From G963720475 sp963720475 (GTDB lineage: Bacteria > Actinomycetota > Thermoleophilia > Solirubrobacterales > Thermoleophilaceae), in NCBI GenBank assembly GCA_963720475.1, contig OY970394.1, positions 248,001-312,000 of the forward strand: a DNA stretch of 64,000 nt. Direction: 5' to 3'. Shown here one piece after another: positions 1 through 8,806 of the stretch. The stretch's first letter is position 1; each line of letters opens with the position of its first letter. The position numbers and the translations under genes are program-made. Under the pieces are notes generated by a model. It had not been told where the DNA came from and did no database searches. It saw only the letters and a list, made by a program, of their open reading frames with translations.

Positions 1-2
1 CA

Positions 3-326
3 AACCCGGCGGGGGACCTTCTGAGGAAGGTCAACACCACGATCGAGTCGGTCGAGCCGGTGCTCGAGCAGGTGGACGAGACGCTCGTCGAGGTGGACGA
101 GACCCTCAAGGGCGTCGACAAGAAGCTCGGCACCGTCGACAAGACACTCAAGAAGGTCGATGGCACCCTGAAGGAGGTCTCGGGCACGCTGAAGGAAGCG
201 ACCTCGGTGCTGAGCGACGTCAAGGATCTCCTCGCCGAGCTCGAGGAGGAGATGGCGCTACTGCGCGAGGTCCCCGAGATGAAGCAGAGGATCGACGAGA
301 TTCACGCCGCCGTTACGAACGGCTGA
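3..326 (+). CDS. Coiled-coil heptad-repeat protein, 5' end outside window
   Basis: The frame is open to the left window edge, so the true start is upstream; the first in-frame GTG (60) is probably internal. The visible part is almost wholly a 7-residue repeat (VDETLKE, VDKTLKK, VDGTLKE and variants) with Val and Leu at the core positions, predicting a long parallel coiled coil. It ends in a Met/Glu-rich segment and the tail IHAAVTNG. No signal peptide or membrane segment is visible in this part. Function is unknown; similar heptad arrays occur in actinobacterial envelope and phage-tail-like proteins, but nothing here decides between these. It converges on the next gene. Confidence 0.7.
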   Translation, partial: NPAGDLLRKVNTTIESVEPVLEQVDETLVEVDETLKGVDKKLGTVDKTLKKVDGTLKEVSGTLKEATSVLSDVKDLLAELEEEMALLREVPEMKQRIDEIHAAVTNG

Positions 327-338
327 GGGGCCGACCGC

Positions 339-776
339 TCAGCGAACGGCCTTGCCGTTGGGCGCCACGACGAGCCAGAGGCCGCCGAACTGGAACACGT
401 TCTGGCAGAAGATCTTCCCGCGCGGCTCGTTGTAGTAGTAGAGCGGGTGCCCGCCATAGGTGATCTGCTTGCGGCCCCCGCGGCGCTCGGTAGTTCCGAT
501 CAGGTCCTCGTCTATCCCACGGCCCGCGACCGGCGCGCCGTTCGAGTACACCGGCGGCCACGCCTTCGCGCAGTCGCCGTAGCAGCGGCTCTTCGAGCCC
601 TTCTCCTTGGTGAAGAGGTAGATCGCCTGCTTGTTCGAGTTCCAGATCACGTCGCCGTAGGCGCTCGGATATACGCGCAGCTTCGTGCCGGGCTTGGCCT
701 CGGCGGCGGGCGCGAACACGGCGAGCGTCAGAGCGGCGAGCAGTGCGATGGTCGCGGCGACGCGGGAAGCGTTCAT
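339..776 (-). CDS. Secreted Lipoprotein_15-type repeat protein
   Basis: This encodes 145 residues with an N-terminal signal peptide (hydrophobic stretch at about 6-25, then AEAKPG). The mature part has two copies of the Secreted_repeat/Lipoprotein_15 pattern: the first around YGDVIWNSNKQAIYLFTKE with CYGDCAKAWPPV, the second around YGGHPLYYYNEP ending in GGLWLVVAPNGK. Family members are exported proteins of unknown function, common in actinobacteria. The ATG at 776 is chosen because AGGAGGG lies just before it and the signal peptide begins there; an upstream in-frame ATG (896) would add a non-signal extension that overlaps the divergent gene at 832. Confidence 0.85.
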   Translation of the reverse strand: MNASRVAATIALLAALTLAVFAPAAEAKPGTKLRVYPSAYGDVIWNSNKQAIYLFTKEKGSKSRCYGDCAKAWPPVYSNGAPVAGRGIDEDLIGTTERRGGRKQITYGGHPLYYYNEPRGKIFCQNVFQFGGLWLVVAPNGKAVR

Positions 777-831
777 GCCCTCCTGTCGCCCGAGGACCGT
801 GTTCGTTACACGCGGGGATAGCATCCCGCCG

Positions 832-1083
832 ATGAACCAGCGCCACGCCCAGGTCGTGATCGAGACCGAGCGCCACCGGATCGACGGAATGCTCACTCTC
901 CCGAGCGAGGGCTACCGCAGCCGCCTGTCCGACTACGTCAACCAGCGCGAGCGAGAGTTCTTCTCGCTCGAGGACGTGACGATCAGCTATCTGGGCGCGG
1001 AGGAAGAGTCCCGCGAGCTTCCCTTCCTGCTCGTCTCCAGGCGGCACATCGTGCTCGTTCAGCCGATCGGCGAAGCCGACTGA
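832..1083 (+). CDS. Small conserved hypothetical protein (DUF6812-like)
   Basis: This predicts an 83-residue soluble protein. The pattern IETERHRIDGMLTLP, then RLSDYVNQ and FFSLEDVTI, resembles the small DUF6812-type proteins of actinobacteria, but the family assignment comes from memory of the pattern only. Its role is unknown. The start at 832 (MNQRHAQ) is preferred because anything longer would run through the divergent secreted-protein gene. The two genes are head to head with only 55 bp between starts, so they share a short intergenic promoter region. Confidence 0.6.
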   Translation: MNQRHAQVVIETERHRIDGMLTLPSEGYRSRLSDYVNQREREFFSLEDVTISYLGAEEESRELPFLLVSRRHIVLVQPIGEAD

Positions 1084-1099
1084 CTCTCGCGCCTGCCGG

Positions 1100-1999
1100 C
1101 TAGCGCTGCAGCAGCTCGTCCACGGGAACCCTGAGGACGGTCTCGCCACTCGGGTTCGGGTTGCCGTCACGGGGCTCGAGCGAGATGTCGAGGAACTCGT
1201 AGTCGGCGGCGTCAGCCGGAAGGTCGAGCCTTGCTTCGAACGTGCCAGAGCTCTGGCTGTCGAGGCGCTTGGCGTCGGCGACGGTGCTGAACAGCCAGAC
1301 CCCGTATTCGCCGCCTGCGGGATCGGGCAGGTCCTTCACGTCCAATTCGAGCCGTGGCTCGGAGGCGCCCGTGAGACGGGCGGTGGCCGATCCTTCGCCG
1401 CTGCCGCCGGCGAGTGGTTCGAGCTTCTTGGCCGGCGGCTGCGCGGGCTCGGTCGTGTCGGTCGTACGGGTGTCGGTCGTCGCCGTCGTCTCCGTCGGCT
1501 CCGTCGTCGTGCCGGTGTCGGTCCCGGCGGCAGTCTCGCCGTTTTTCTTGTCGTCGTCGTCGGTGGCGATCAGGATCGCCGCGGTCGCCCCTCCCGCAAG
1601 GAGAATCAGGCCCGCGGCGATGCCCACCCAGCGGCGTGACCGGGGGGCGGACTGCCGGGGCTTCGCGGCCTTGATCGGCTCGCGCTCGCGGAGCTCCTCG
1701 GCCGGCTCGGGTGGCGGCGTCGCGGTCGTCCAGGCGCTCGCCGGCAGCTCCGCCAGGCGCTCGGTCATCCGCTCGATCTCGGCGTCCTCGCGCAGGTCGA
1801 GCTTGTCGGCGACCTGCGCGAGCGCGCCCACGCGACGCACGATCACCTCGTTGCGGCTGACGTCGAGCAGCACCGACAACTCGTCGTCGGGAAAGCCCCG
1901 GCGGAAGGTGAGGTCGAGCAGGGCGCGGGAGCCGGGGCCGAGGGTGTCGAGGGCCGCCGTCAGCTGCTCGCTGGTCAGCTCGGATGCGTCGCGCGGCAT
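1100..1999 (-). CDS. Membrane protein fusing sigma-region-4-like HTH to RskA-like anti-sigma domain
   Basis: The product has 299 residues. Residues 8-65 look like a sigma-factor region 4 helix-turn-helix (GPGSRALLDLTFRRGF, then DDELSVLLDVSRNEVIVRRV). A Pro/Glu-rich linker leads to one transmembrane helix (about 126-146, GIAAGLILLAGGATAAILIA), then a Thr/Asp-rich spacer. The C-terminal 100 residues match the RskA outer domain (YGVWLF, then ISLEPRDGNPNPSGETVL). RskA proteins hold a sigma factor at the membrane; here the usual zinc anti-sigma N-terminus is replaced by a sigma-like HTH. The start overlaps the end of the upstream coiled-coil gene by 25 bp, so the genes are probably co-translated. 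No separate sigma gene is adjacent. Confidence 0.8.
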   Translation of the reverse strand: MPRDASELTSEQLTAALDTLGPGSRALLDLTFRRGFPDDELSVLLDVSRNEVIVRRVGALAQVADKLDLREDAEIERMTERLAELPASAWTTATPPPEPAEELREREPIKAAKPRQSAPRSRRWVGIAAGLILLAGGATAAILIATDDDDKKNGETAAGTDTGTTTEPTETTATTDTRTTDTTEPAQPPAKKLEPLAGGSGEGSATARLTGASEPRLELDVKDLPDPAGGEYGVWLFSTVADAKRLDSQSSGTFEARLDLPADAADYEFLDISLEPRDGNPNPSGETVLRVPVDELLQR

Positions 2000-4727
2000 C
2001 GCCTATGCGAAGGCGGCTCGCCGACGAACCACGACGAGCTGTAGGGCGCGATCAGCTCGGTGATCGCCTGGGCGTTCTCGGTCACCTCGTCGATCTCGGT
2101 CTGTCCGCGCTCGGTGGTGATCCGCAGATGCGGACGCTCGAAGCGCCGTTTGCCGACCTTGGCGCTGACGATCGCGTCGTAGCGGAACTCCTCGAGGTCC
2201 TGCTCCTGCTCGCCGACGAGGAGTAGGCGCCGATCGGTTGCGACGACGAGCGACGAGCGGCGGCGATACGCGCCGGTCGCGAGGTAGATGACCTCCTCGC
2301 TGCGCTCGAGCGCGGCCGGCAGCCGGCGAAGCTGGTCGCGCACGAACATCCGGCTCGTCCAACCGAGCTGTTGCTTTGCGAGCGGCTCGAGCGTCTCGAC
2401 CGTCGTGCCGGCTCCGTCGCCGGCGTACTCGGGAGTCTGCGGCTGCTCGGCAACCGGCTCGGGCTGCGGCTGTGGCGCCGGCTCGGGTTCGGGTTCGAGT
2501 TGGGGCTCAGGCTCGGGCTTCGGTTCGGGCTCCGGCTCGGGTTCGGGCTCCGGCTCGGGTTCGGGCTCCGGCTCGGGTTCGGGCTCCGGTTCCGGCTCGG
2601 GCTCGGTTCCGGCTCGGGCTCGGGTTCCGGCTCTGCCGCCACGACGCGGTGGACTTCCGTGACCGGCTCCTCGCGCTCCTCCTGTGCTTCCGCCTTCGGC
2701 TCCTCCGGCTCAGCCTTCGGCTTCTCGGCGGGTTCAGGTTCGGATTTCTCCACTTTCTCGTCCTCGGGCTCGGCGCTCAGCGCCGCAAAAGCCGCGGTCT
2801 GCGGTCCCTCGCTCGCGGCCGCGGCGGCCGCCAGCCAGCGATCTCCCTCGCTCGCCTCCGGCTCGTCCTTCTCCTCGGTCTTCGGCTCCTCGCGCTCGGG
2901 CTTCGCCTCGACGCTCGCCTCCGCACTCTCGGCCGCAGCTCGCGCGTCGACCAGCTCCGAGCTGCGCTCGGCGAGCTCGGCGGTCAGCCGCTCGACGCGG
3001 TCCTGGAGGTCGTCGCGCTGGCGCTCGAGCTCGGCCTGCTGCGCGGTCAGCTGGTCGCGCTGCCGGCTGAGCTCCTTCTGGGACTCGCCGAGCTGCCGCT
3101 CGATCTCCGCGGCCCGCGTCGCGGCGGGCTCGAGCTCGGACCGGGCCTGCTCCGCCGCGCGCTCGGCCTCTGTCGCCTGGGCGCGCGCCGCATTGAGTTC
3201 ACCGACGCTGGTCTCGACCTCCTGTCGCGCCTGCTTGAGCTCGGTCTCCAGCTGCTCGCGGGCATTGCCCTGCTCAAGTTTCTCGGCGCGCGCCTGCTCG
3301 AGCTCGCGCGTCGCCTTCTCGAGCGCGGAGCTGCGCTCGGCGAGCTCCGAGTCGGATTGCTTGGCCGCCTCGAGCCGCTGCTCGAGCTGGGTCCGGAGCT
3401 CGGCCGCCTGCTCGAGATCGATCTGGCGCTCGGCCACCTGGGCGCGAGCCTGCTCGAGCTCGGCTTGCACGCTCGCCGCCTTCTGCTCGTGCCGCTCCGC
3501 CGCCGCGCGGGCCTCCTCGGCCTCCTGGCGTGCGGCGTGCGCCGCGCTCTGCAGCTCGGTCCGATCCGCGACCGCCTGCTGGAGCTCCGCGGCGTGCGCT
3601 TCGCGTTCCTCCGCGGCGCCCGATACCTCGGCGCCCAGGGCGGTCACCTGCGCCTCGGCCTCCTCGCGGCGCTCGCGCTCGGTCGCCGCCTCCGTGCGGG
3701 CGTCGTCGAGCGACTCACGCAGCAGCTTCTCCGATTCCTCCATCGCTTCAACGCGGTGCTCGAGCGCTTCGATCTGCTCGTGACCGCCGCCGGCGTCGGC
3801 TTCCAGCTCCTCGACGCGCGCGCTCAGGCCACTTGCGCGTTCCTTGGCCTCGGCGAGGCGTGATTCGAGCGCGACCTGCTCGTCGTGCGCGGCACGCGCG
3901 TCGCGCCTGTGCACCTCGCTCGCTTCGCGCTCGTGTGCGAGCTCCGCGCTCGCCTCCTGCAGCTCAGCCTGCTGACGAGCGAGCACTTCGCGCGCCTGCC
4001 GGTCCGACTCGCCGAGCGCCTCTACCTGAAGCTGCAGCTCCTCGCGCGCGAGCCGCTCCCGCTCAGCGAGTTCGCCGGCATCCTGCAGCCGCTGCTCGAG
4101 CTCTTCGATCTGCCCCGCCGCGCGCGGCGCGATCTCGTTGCGGGCGGCCTCCAGCTCGTCGCGTGCTGTCTCTAGTTCCTCGCGGGCCTCGGTCGCCGCC
4201 CGCTCGCCCTCGGCGCGCGCCTCGGCCGCGATCTCGTCGGCCTCGGCGGTCGCCCGGTGCTCGGCCGCGCGAGCCGTCTCGAGCTCCTCGCGAGCGTTCG
4301 CGAGGTCCGCCTGGACCTTGATCAGCTCCGACTGCGACTGCTCGAGCCGGCTGACGCGGGCATCCGAGTCGGCGCGCAGCCGTGCAGCCTCGGACTGGAG
4401 CCGCTCGAGCTCCCCTTCCTGCTGCTCGACACGTTCCCTGAACGGCGCTTCGGCCTCGAGCCGGCGCTCCAGCTCCGCGGCGCGGTCGCGCGCGCGCTGG
4501 AGCTCGAGGCGATCGTTCGCGAGCTCCTTCTCGACCACAGCGAGGCGCTCGGCCGAATCGTCGCCCTCGACCTGTTTGCGGAGCGCGGTGAGCTCCTGCT
4601 GGAGACGCTTGGCCCGCTCCTGCGCATCCCGGCGGGTGCGCGCGAGCTCGGCGTTGCGCTTTTCGAGCAGCTCCTTCGCCGAGCGGTGCGACTCGACGAG
4701 GGCCTGCATCTGGTCGGCGATCGACAC
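1975..4727 (-). CDS. Giant coiled-coil protein with C-terminal PH-like domain, frame broken at about 2605
   Basis: About 917 residues once a one-base gap is bridged. Residues 1-650 are continuous Glu/Ala/Arg-rich coiled coil, followed by an acidic segment and a (Glu-Pro)n tract. In that tract the frame is lost near 2601-2610 (one base missing from the GAGCCG-type repeat). Reading on in the other frame restores the EP repeat and continues into LAKQQLGWTSR and a bacterial PH-like domain (EVIYLATGAYRRRSSLVVAT, then RRLLLVGE). The same LGWTSR-PH ending closes the next gene upstream, so the two are paralogues. The GTG start at 4727 lies 2 nt after the upstream stop, indicating translational coupling. 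Probable role: membrane-associated scaffold; function unproven. Confidence 0.75.
2464..2634 (-). repeat. Glu-Pro codon repeat
   Basis: Tandem GAGCCG/GAACCC hexamers encode alternating Glu-Pro for roughly 50 residues inside the smaller coiled-coil gene. The array has one register break near 2605. Such GC-rich hexamer arrays are prone to replication slippage and to sequencing or assembly indels. At the protein level the tract would be a stiff, extended, acidic linker between the coiled coil and the PH-like domain. Confidence 0.85.
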
Positions 4728-4729
4728 GT

Positions 4730-7700
4730 TCAGCGAGCCTCGGACTCTCTCCCTGCCTGCAAGGTTGCCGAAGTCTGCCCGATGTGCTCGGCGACGAGAT
4801 CGTGGATCTCGGGCGCATGCTCGATCACGTCGTCGATCAGGACGTCGCCGGATACCGTGAAGAGGGCGAGGGTAGGCCGGCCGATCCGCCGCTTCTCCAG
4901 TTGTGCGCCCGTGATCTCCGGGTAGCCCCACTCCGCGGCGACGCCCTTCTTGCCGATCACGATCAGCCGCCGGTCGGTCGCGACGAGCAACGACGACTTG
5001 CGGGCGAAGGCAGCGTTCGCGAGGTAGATCACGATCTCGCCTGGGCTGAGGCTGTCGCGCAGGATCTGCAACGGCTTGCGGACGCCGCGCCGGCTGGTCC
5101 AGCCGAGCTGCTCGCGCGCGATCATGTCGAGCTCGCGGTCGGTTTCCGTGCCGCGGTCGACCCGGGGGCCGGACTCGGCTCGCGAGGGCGCCTCCAGCAA
5201 CTCGTCCGGCTCGAGTTCCTCGTCCTCGTCGTCCTCTTCCTCTTCGATCTCATCGGCCAGAGGGGGCGGGGGTGGCTCAGCGGCGAGGGCGTACTCCTCG
5301 GTCGCCGGTTGCGCGGCGACCGGCTCCTCGGCCGCTGCTTCTTCTGTCACCGGGTCCTCGGTGATCGGGTCCTCGGTGATCGGCTCGTCGACGACCGGGT
5401 CCTCGGTGATCGGGTCCTCGGTGATCGGGTCGTCGACGACCGGATCCTCCGTGATCGGCTCCTGTGCGGTCGGGTCGTCATCCCAATCGTCGTCGTAGTC
5501 GTCCTCGTACTCCGTTGCGGCGCCGGCGTTCGCATAGTCCTTCTCAAAAGCGGTGTTCACCGCGCTGATCTGGCGCTCGGCCTCGTCCAGCTCGGCTTCC
5601 TTGCGCTCGAGCTCCTGGCGGGAGCGGTCGAGCTCGAACTGGAGACGCTGCACCTCCTCGCGGTGCTGCGCACGCGAGACCTCGAGCGCCGCCTGGAGCC
5701 GCGCGTCGAGGTCCGAGCGCGCGTTGGCGAGCTGAACCTCGATCCGCTCTGCTGCCTCAGCGCGCGCAGCCTCCGCTGAACGCTCAGCTTCCGTGCGGGC
5801 TGCGTTGGCGGCCTCGAGCTCGTTCTGGAGCTCGGCGACGCGCTGCGAGCCCTCGGTCGTCGCGGCCGTGACGCCGTCTTCGAGCCGCTGCTCGAGCTGC
5901 TTGATGCGGGTCTCGCGCTCGGCGGTGAGCCGCCTCTGTTCCTCGAGGTCCGCCGTCAGCCGCTGTTCGGCCGCTGCCCGCGCGTCGCGTTCCGAGGCCG
6001 CGCGACGCTCTGCCTCCACCTGCAACTGCTGGTTTCGCTGCTCGAGCGTCTCGAGTACCTCGGAGTGGTCGCGCGTACGCTCGTCGAGCGCCTCCCTCGT
6101 CGCCCGCTCGGCTAGCGCGAGTCGCTGGTCGGCATCGGTGCGCCAGCGCTCGTGCTGGGCTTCGAGCGCTGCCAGCTGCTCGTCGTGCTCTCGCGTGCGC
6201 GCTTCGAGCTCCTCGCGCGAGGAGCGCTCGATCGCCGCGAGCTGCTTCTCGACGCCTTCGGCGCGTTCACGCTCGCCGGCGAGCTCGTCCTGCACCGACG
6301 TCAGCTGGGTGCGCAGGTCGGCGATCTGCCGCTGTGCGCGCGGGCGGACGTCCTTCTCCGCCGCCTGCGTCTCCGCGTGAGCGTGTTGGAGCTCGGCCGT
6401 GAGCCGCTCTGCCTCGCCCTTGAAGCGCTCCGCCTCCTGCTCGGCCGCGAGCCTGATTCGGAGCTCCTCCTCGACCTGCTTGCGGGTGTCGGCGGTCTCG
6501 TGCTCGGCGTCCGCCAGTTGCGCCGCAATGCGCGCCGTCTCCGCGCGGACTTCGCCGAGCTCCGAGCCCCGTTGCTCGAGGTCCGCGCGAAGGCCGGCCT
6601 CCGCTGCGAGCGCGGTCGCGAGCTTGGCCTCCATCTCCTCACGGTCCTCTTCGAGTTGCTGCTCGCGCTCGGCGAGACCCTGTTCACGCTCCGCCGCCGA
6701 GCGCTCGTGTTCGGCGCGGGCGTCATCGAGCTCGTCCACGGCACGCTCGAGTTCAGCGCGTCCAGCCTCGAGGTCGTCTCGCTCGGCTTGAAAGGCCTCG
6801 CGTTGCTCGGAGAGCTCCGCGTCGAGGCGTTCGCGCTGGGCGGCCTCGTCGGCCTCGAAGCGCTCCCGCCGCTCGGCCAGCGCCTCATCGAGGGATGCGC
6901 GCTCGTTGGCCATCGCCGCTTCGAGCGATGCGCGCTCGTTCGCCAGCTCGGCCCGCTGCTGCTCGAGCAGCTGGTCGTGCTCGGCCTCGGCGTCCTGGCG
7001 ACGCTCGGCGAGCTCGCGCTCGTGCGCAGCGCGCCGCTGGGCGAACTCGTCCGCCAGCTTCTGACGCTGCTCCGCGGCCTCCGCCTCGACCGCGCTACGC
7101 ACCTCTGCGGCCTTCGCGTCAGCGGCTTCGCGCACCTCTGCGGCCTTCGCCTCGGCCGCGCCACGCACATGTGCAGCCTTCGCTTCGGCCGCGCCACGTA
7201 CCTCTGCGGCCTTTGCCTCGGCGGCCTCCTGTAGCTGGGCTGCTGCCGTCTCAGCGGACTCGCGCGACAGGGCCGCGTCGGCCTCGGCGGTCTCGCGCAG
7301 CTGGGCGACTTCGGCCAGCGCGCGCTCGCGCTCGGTGGCGATCTCATGCTTCTTCGCCTCGTACGCCTCCTCGAGACGCTCGCGCTCAGCTTCGACCTCC
7401 TCGCGCTTCGCGGCGTGGGCGCGCTCGAGATCTGCCCGCTGGGCCGCGATCTCCGCGGTCAGGCGGCCGCGCTCGGCCTCGAACTGTTGCGAGTATTCGT
7501 CGCGCTCGTGGTCGCTCTGTGTGCGCAGCGCCGCCAGCTGTTGCTCGAGCTGGGCGCGCTCGGCGTCGAGCTGCTCGCGCTCCCCCGCGAGGCGCTCCTG
7601 CTCGACCTCGAGCTGCTGGCGATGCTCCGCCGCGAGTCGCTCCTCGGTGCGCGACTGCTCCTGGTCGGCCTCGGCGCGCACAGCAGCTAGCCGCTGCTCG

Positions 7701-8755
7701 AGCTGAGCGCGCTCCTCCTCCGCTTGCTGGTCCTGCTCAGCGCGCTCCCGCGAGTGCGCTGCGCGCTCGTCGGCCAGCTGCTGCTCGAGGGTCTCGATCC
7801 GGGTCTGAAACTCCTGGTCCTTCTGGGTGAACGCCTGCGCCCGGGCGCGCTCGGAGTCGAGCTCCCGCGTGGCTTCGGCGCGCTCCTCCTCGAGTTGCTG
7901 GGCAAGCTGCAAGCGCTCGGCGTCGAGCTGGCGCTGCTCGTCGGCGCGGCGGGCGCTCTCGGCACGCTCCGCTTCGAACCGCTGCTCGAGCGTGTCGAGC
8001 TCCTCCCCAAGGCGGTCGACCTCACCTTGGAGCTCCTGCTGCGACCCCGTCGCGGCTTCGATACGCCGGTCGAGCTCGGCTGCGCGCTCGCGCTCGCGCT
8101 CGGTCTCGGTGCGTGCCTCCTCGACCTGCGCCCGGCGCTCCTCGTCGCGCGCTTCCTGCTCGGCTTCATGACGAGCGAGCAGCTCCCGCTCCGTCTGAGC
8201 AGCGGCCGAACGTAGCCGGTCGGCCTCGGTGCGGGCGTCGTCGAGCTCCGCGCGCGCGGCTTCGAGCTGTTCCTCGAGTTCCTTGGCGCGGGTGTCCGGC
8301 CGTCGCGCGACCGGCCGCAGACCGCGTGGGGCGTCCGGCTTTGGCGCACTCGGCTCGGGAGCGCCCCGGAGCGCCTTCTCGGCTGGCTCGGGAAGGTCCA
8401 CGAGCAGGCCGAGCTCGGCGTCGAGGCTATAGGCGGTCGAAGCGTCGAGCGTCATCCCGGGCGGCGCCGAGTACGCGCCGCGCCAGCGGGTCCCACCCGG
8501 GCTGGCGACCGGGGTGGTGTCGCCGCCGGGCACCGCCGTAAGCGGCACCTCGTCGCCCGCCTCGCCGGCGAGCAGACGAATCTCGCCGAGCTCGCATTCC
8601 TCCGGCGCCAGCCAACGGCCGGCGATCCGGACAAGTGTCAGCTCGCCGTCTGCGGCGACCTGCTCGAAATAATCGAGGTCGAACGCAACCTCAGTCGCCG
8701 CCGCCTGGTCGGGAGCGGGCGCGGGGTCGTTCCTCTCTCTACGGAACCTGGGCAT
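4730..8755 (-). CDS. Giant coiled-coil protein (1341 aa) with N-terminal beta domain and C-terminal PH-like domain
   Basis: Residues 20-130 form a globular, probably beta-rich domain (YFEQVAADGELTLVRIAGRW to LGLLVDLPEP), of a kind seen at the front of other large actinobacterial proteins. Residues 155-1090 are uninterrupted coiled coil. This includes an 11-residue Ala-rich repeat (EAKAAEVRGAA) near 510-560. An Asp/Glu/Pro/Thr linker with ITEDP repeats follows, then a PH-like domain (QLGWTSRRGVRKPL, then SSLLVATDRRLIVIGKKG). It has no signal peptide or transmembrane helix, so it is cytoplasmic and possibly bound to the membrane inner face through the PH domain. It is first in a tight gene string with its paralogue (2-nt gap) and the RskA-like protein. 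Function unknown; a role in cell organisation is inference. Confidence 0.85.
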   Translation of the reverse strand: MPRFRRERNDPAPAPDQAAATEVAFDLDYFEQVAADGELTLVRIAGRWLAPEECELGEIRLLAGEAGDEVPLTAVPGGDTTPVASPGGTRWRGAYSAPPGMTLDASTAYSLDAELGLLVDLPEPAEKALRGAPEPSAPKPDAPRGLRPVARRPDTRAKELEEQLEAARAELDDARTEADRLRSAAAQTERELLARHEAEQEARDEERRAQVEEARTETERERERAAELDRRIEAATGSQQELQGEVDRLGEELDTLEQRFEAERAESARRADEQRQLDAERLQLAQQLEEERAEATRELDSERARAQAFTQKDQEFQTRIETLEQQLADERAAHSRERAEQDQQAEEERAQLEQRLAAVRAEADQEQSRTEERLAAEHRQQLEVEQERLAGEREQLDAERAQLEQQLAALRTQSDHERDEYSQQFEAERGRLTAEIAAQRADLERAHAAKREEVEAERERLEEAYEAKKHEIATERERALAEVAQLRETAEADAALSRESAETAAAQLQEAAEAKAAEVRGAAEAKAAHVRGAAEAKAAEVREAADAKAAEVRSAVEAEAAEQRQKLADEFAQRRAAHERELAERRQDAEAEHDQLLEQQRAELANERASLEAAMANERASLDEALAERRERFEADEAAQRERLDAELSEQREAFQAERDDLEAGRAELERAVDELDDARAEHERSAAEREQGLAEREQQLEEDREEMEAKLATALAAEAGLRADLEQRGSELGEVRAETARIAAQLADAEHETADTRKQVEEELRIRLAAEQEAERFKGEAERLTAELQHAHAETQAAEKDVRPRAQRQIADLRTQLTSVQDELAGERERAEGVEKQLAAIERSSREELEARTREHDEQLAALEAQHERWRTDADQRLALAERATREALDERTRDHSEVLETLEQRNQQLQVEAERRAASERDARAAAEQRLTADLEEQRRLTAERETRIKQLEQRLEDGVTAATTEGSQRVAELQNELEAANAARTEAERSAEAARAEAAERIEVQLANARSDLDARLQAALEVSRAQHREEVQRLQFELDRSRQELERKEAELDEAERQISAVNTAFEKDYANAGAATEYEDDYDDDWDDDPTAQEPITEDPVVDDPITEDPITEDPVVDEPITEDPITEDPVTEEAAAEEPVAAQPATEEYALAAEPPPPPLADEIEEEEDDEDEELEPDELLEAPSRAESGPRVDRGTETDRELDMIAREQLGWTSRRGVRKPLQILRDSLSPGEIVIYLANAAFARKSSLLVATDRRLIVIGKKGVAAEWGYPEITGAQLEKRRIGRPTLALFTVSGDVLIDDVIEHAPEIHDLVAEHIGQTSATLQAGRESEAR
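5346..5463 (-). repeat. 15-bp tandem repeat encoding ITEDP
   Basis: About eight 15-bp units (on the minus strand ATC ACC GAG GAC CCG and close variants) encode ITEDP/VVDDP/VTEEP pentapeptides. The array lies in the acidic linker of the larger coiled-coil protein just before its PH-like domain. It is in frame throughout, unlike the Glu-Pro tract of the paralogue. Confidence 0.85.
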
Positions 8756-8806
8756 CAGGAAGTTCGGCCTCTCGAAAGGAGGCCGCCGAAAAGATAGCCT
8801 CGATCA

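Noticed and set aside
313..1170. Long minus-strand reading frame across the Lipoprotein_15 gene
   Set aside because: It overlaps two better-supported genes and is Arg/Ala-rich with no family pattern, typical of a GC-rich shadow frame.
2371..3863. Plus-strand frames of 470-495 codons opposite the coiled-coil gene
   Set aside because: They are Ser- or Leu/Arg-rich antisense of a Glu/Ala/Arg coiled coil; no start signal or domain.
8766..8784. GGCCTC/GAGGCC hairpin upstream of the large coiled-coil gene
   Set aside because: A 6-bp stem is expected often by chance at this GC content; no further support as a regulator.
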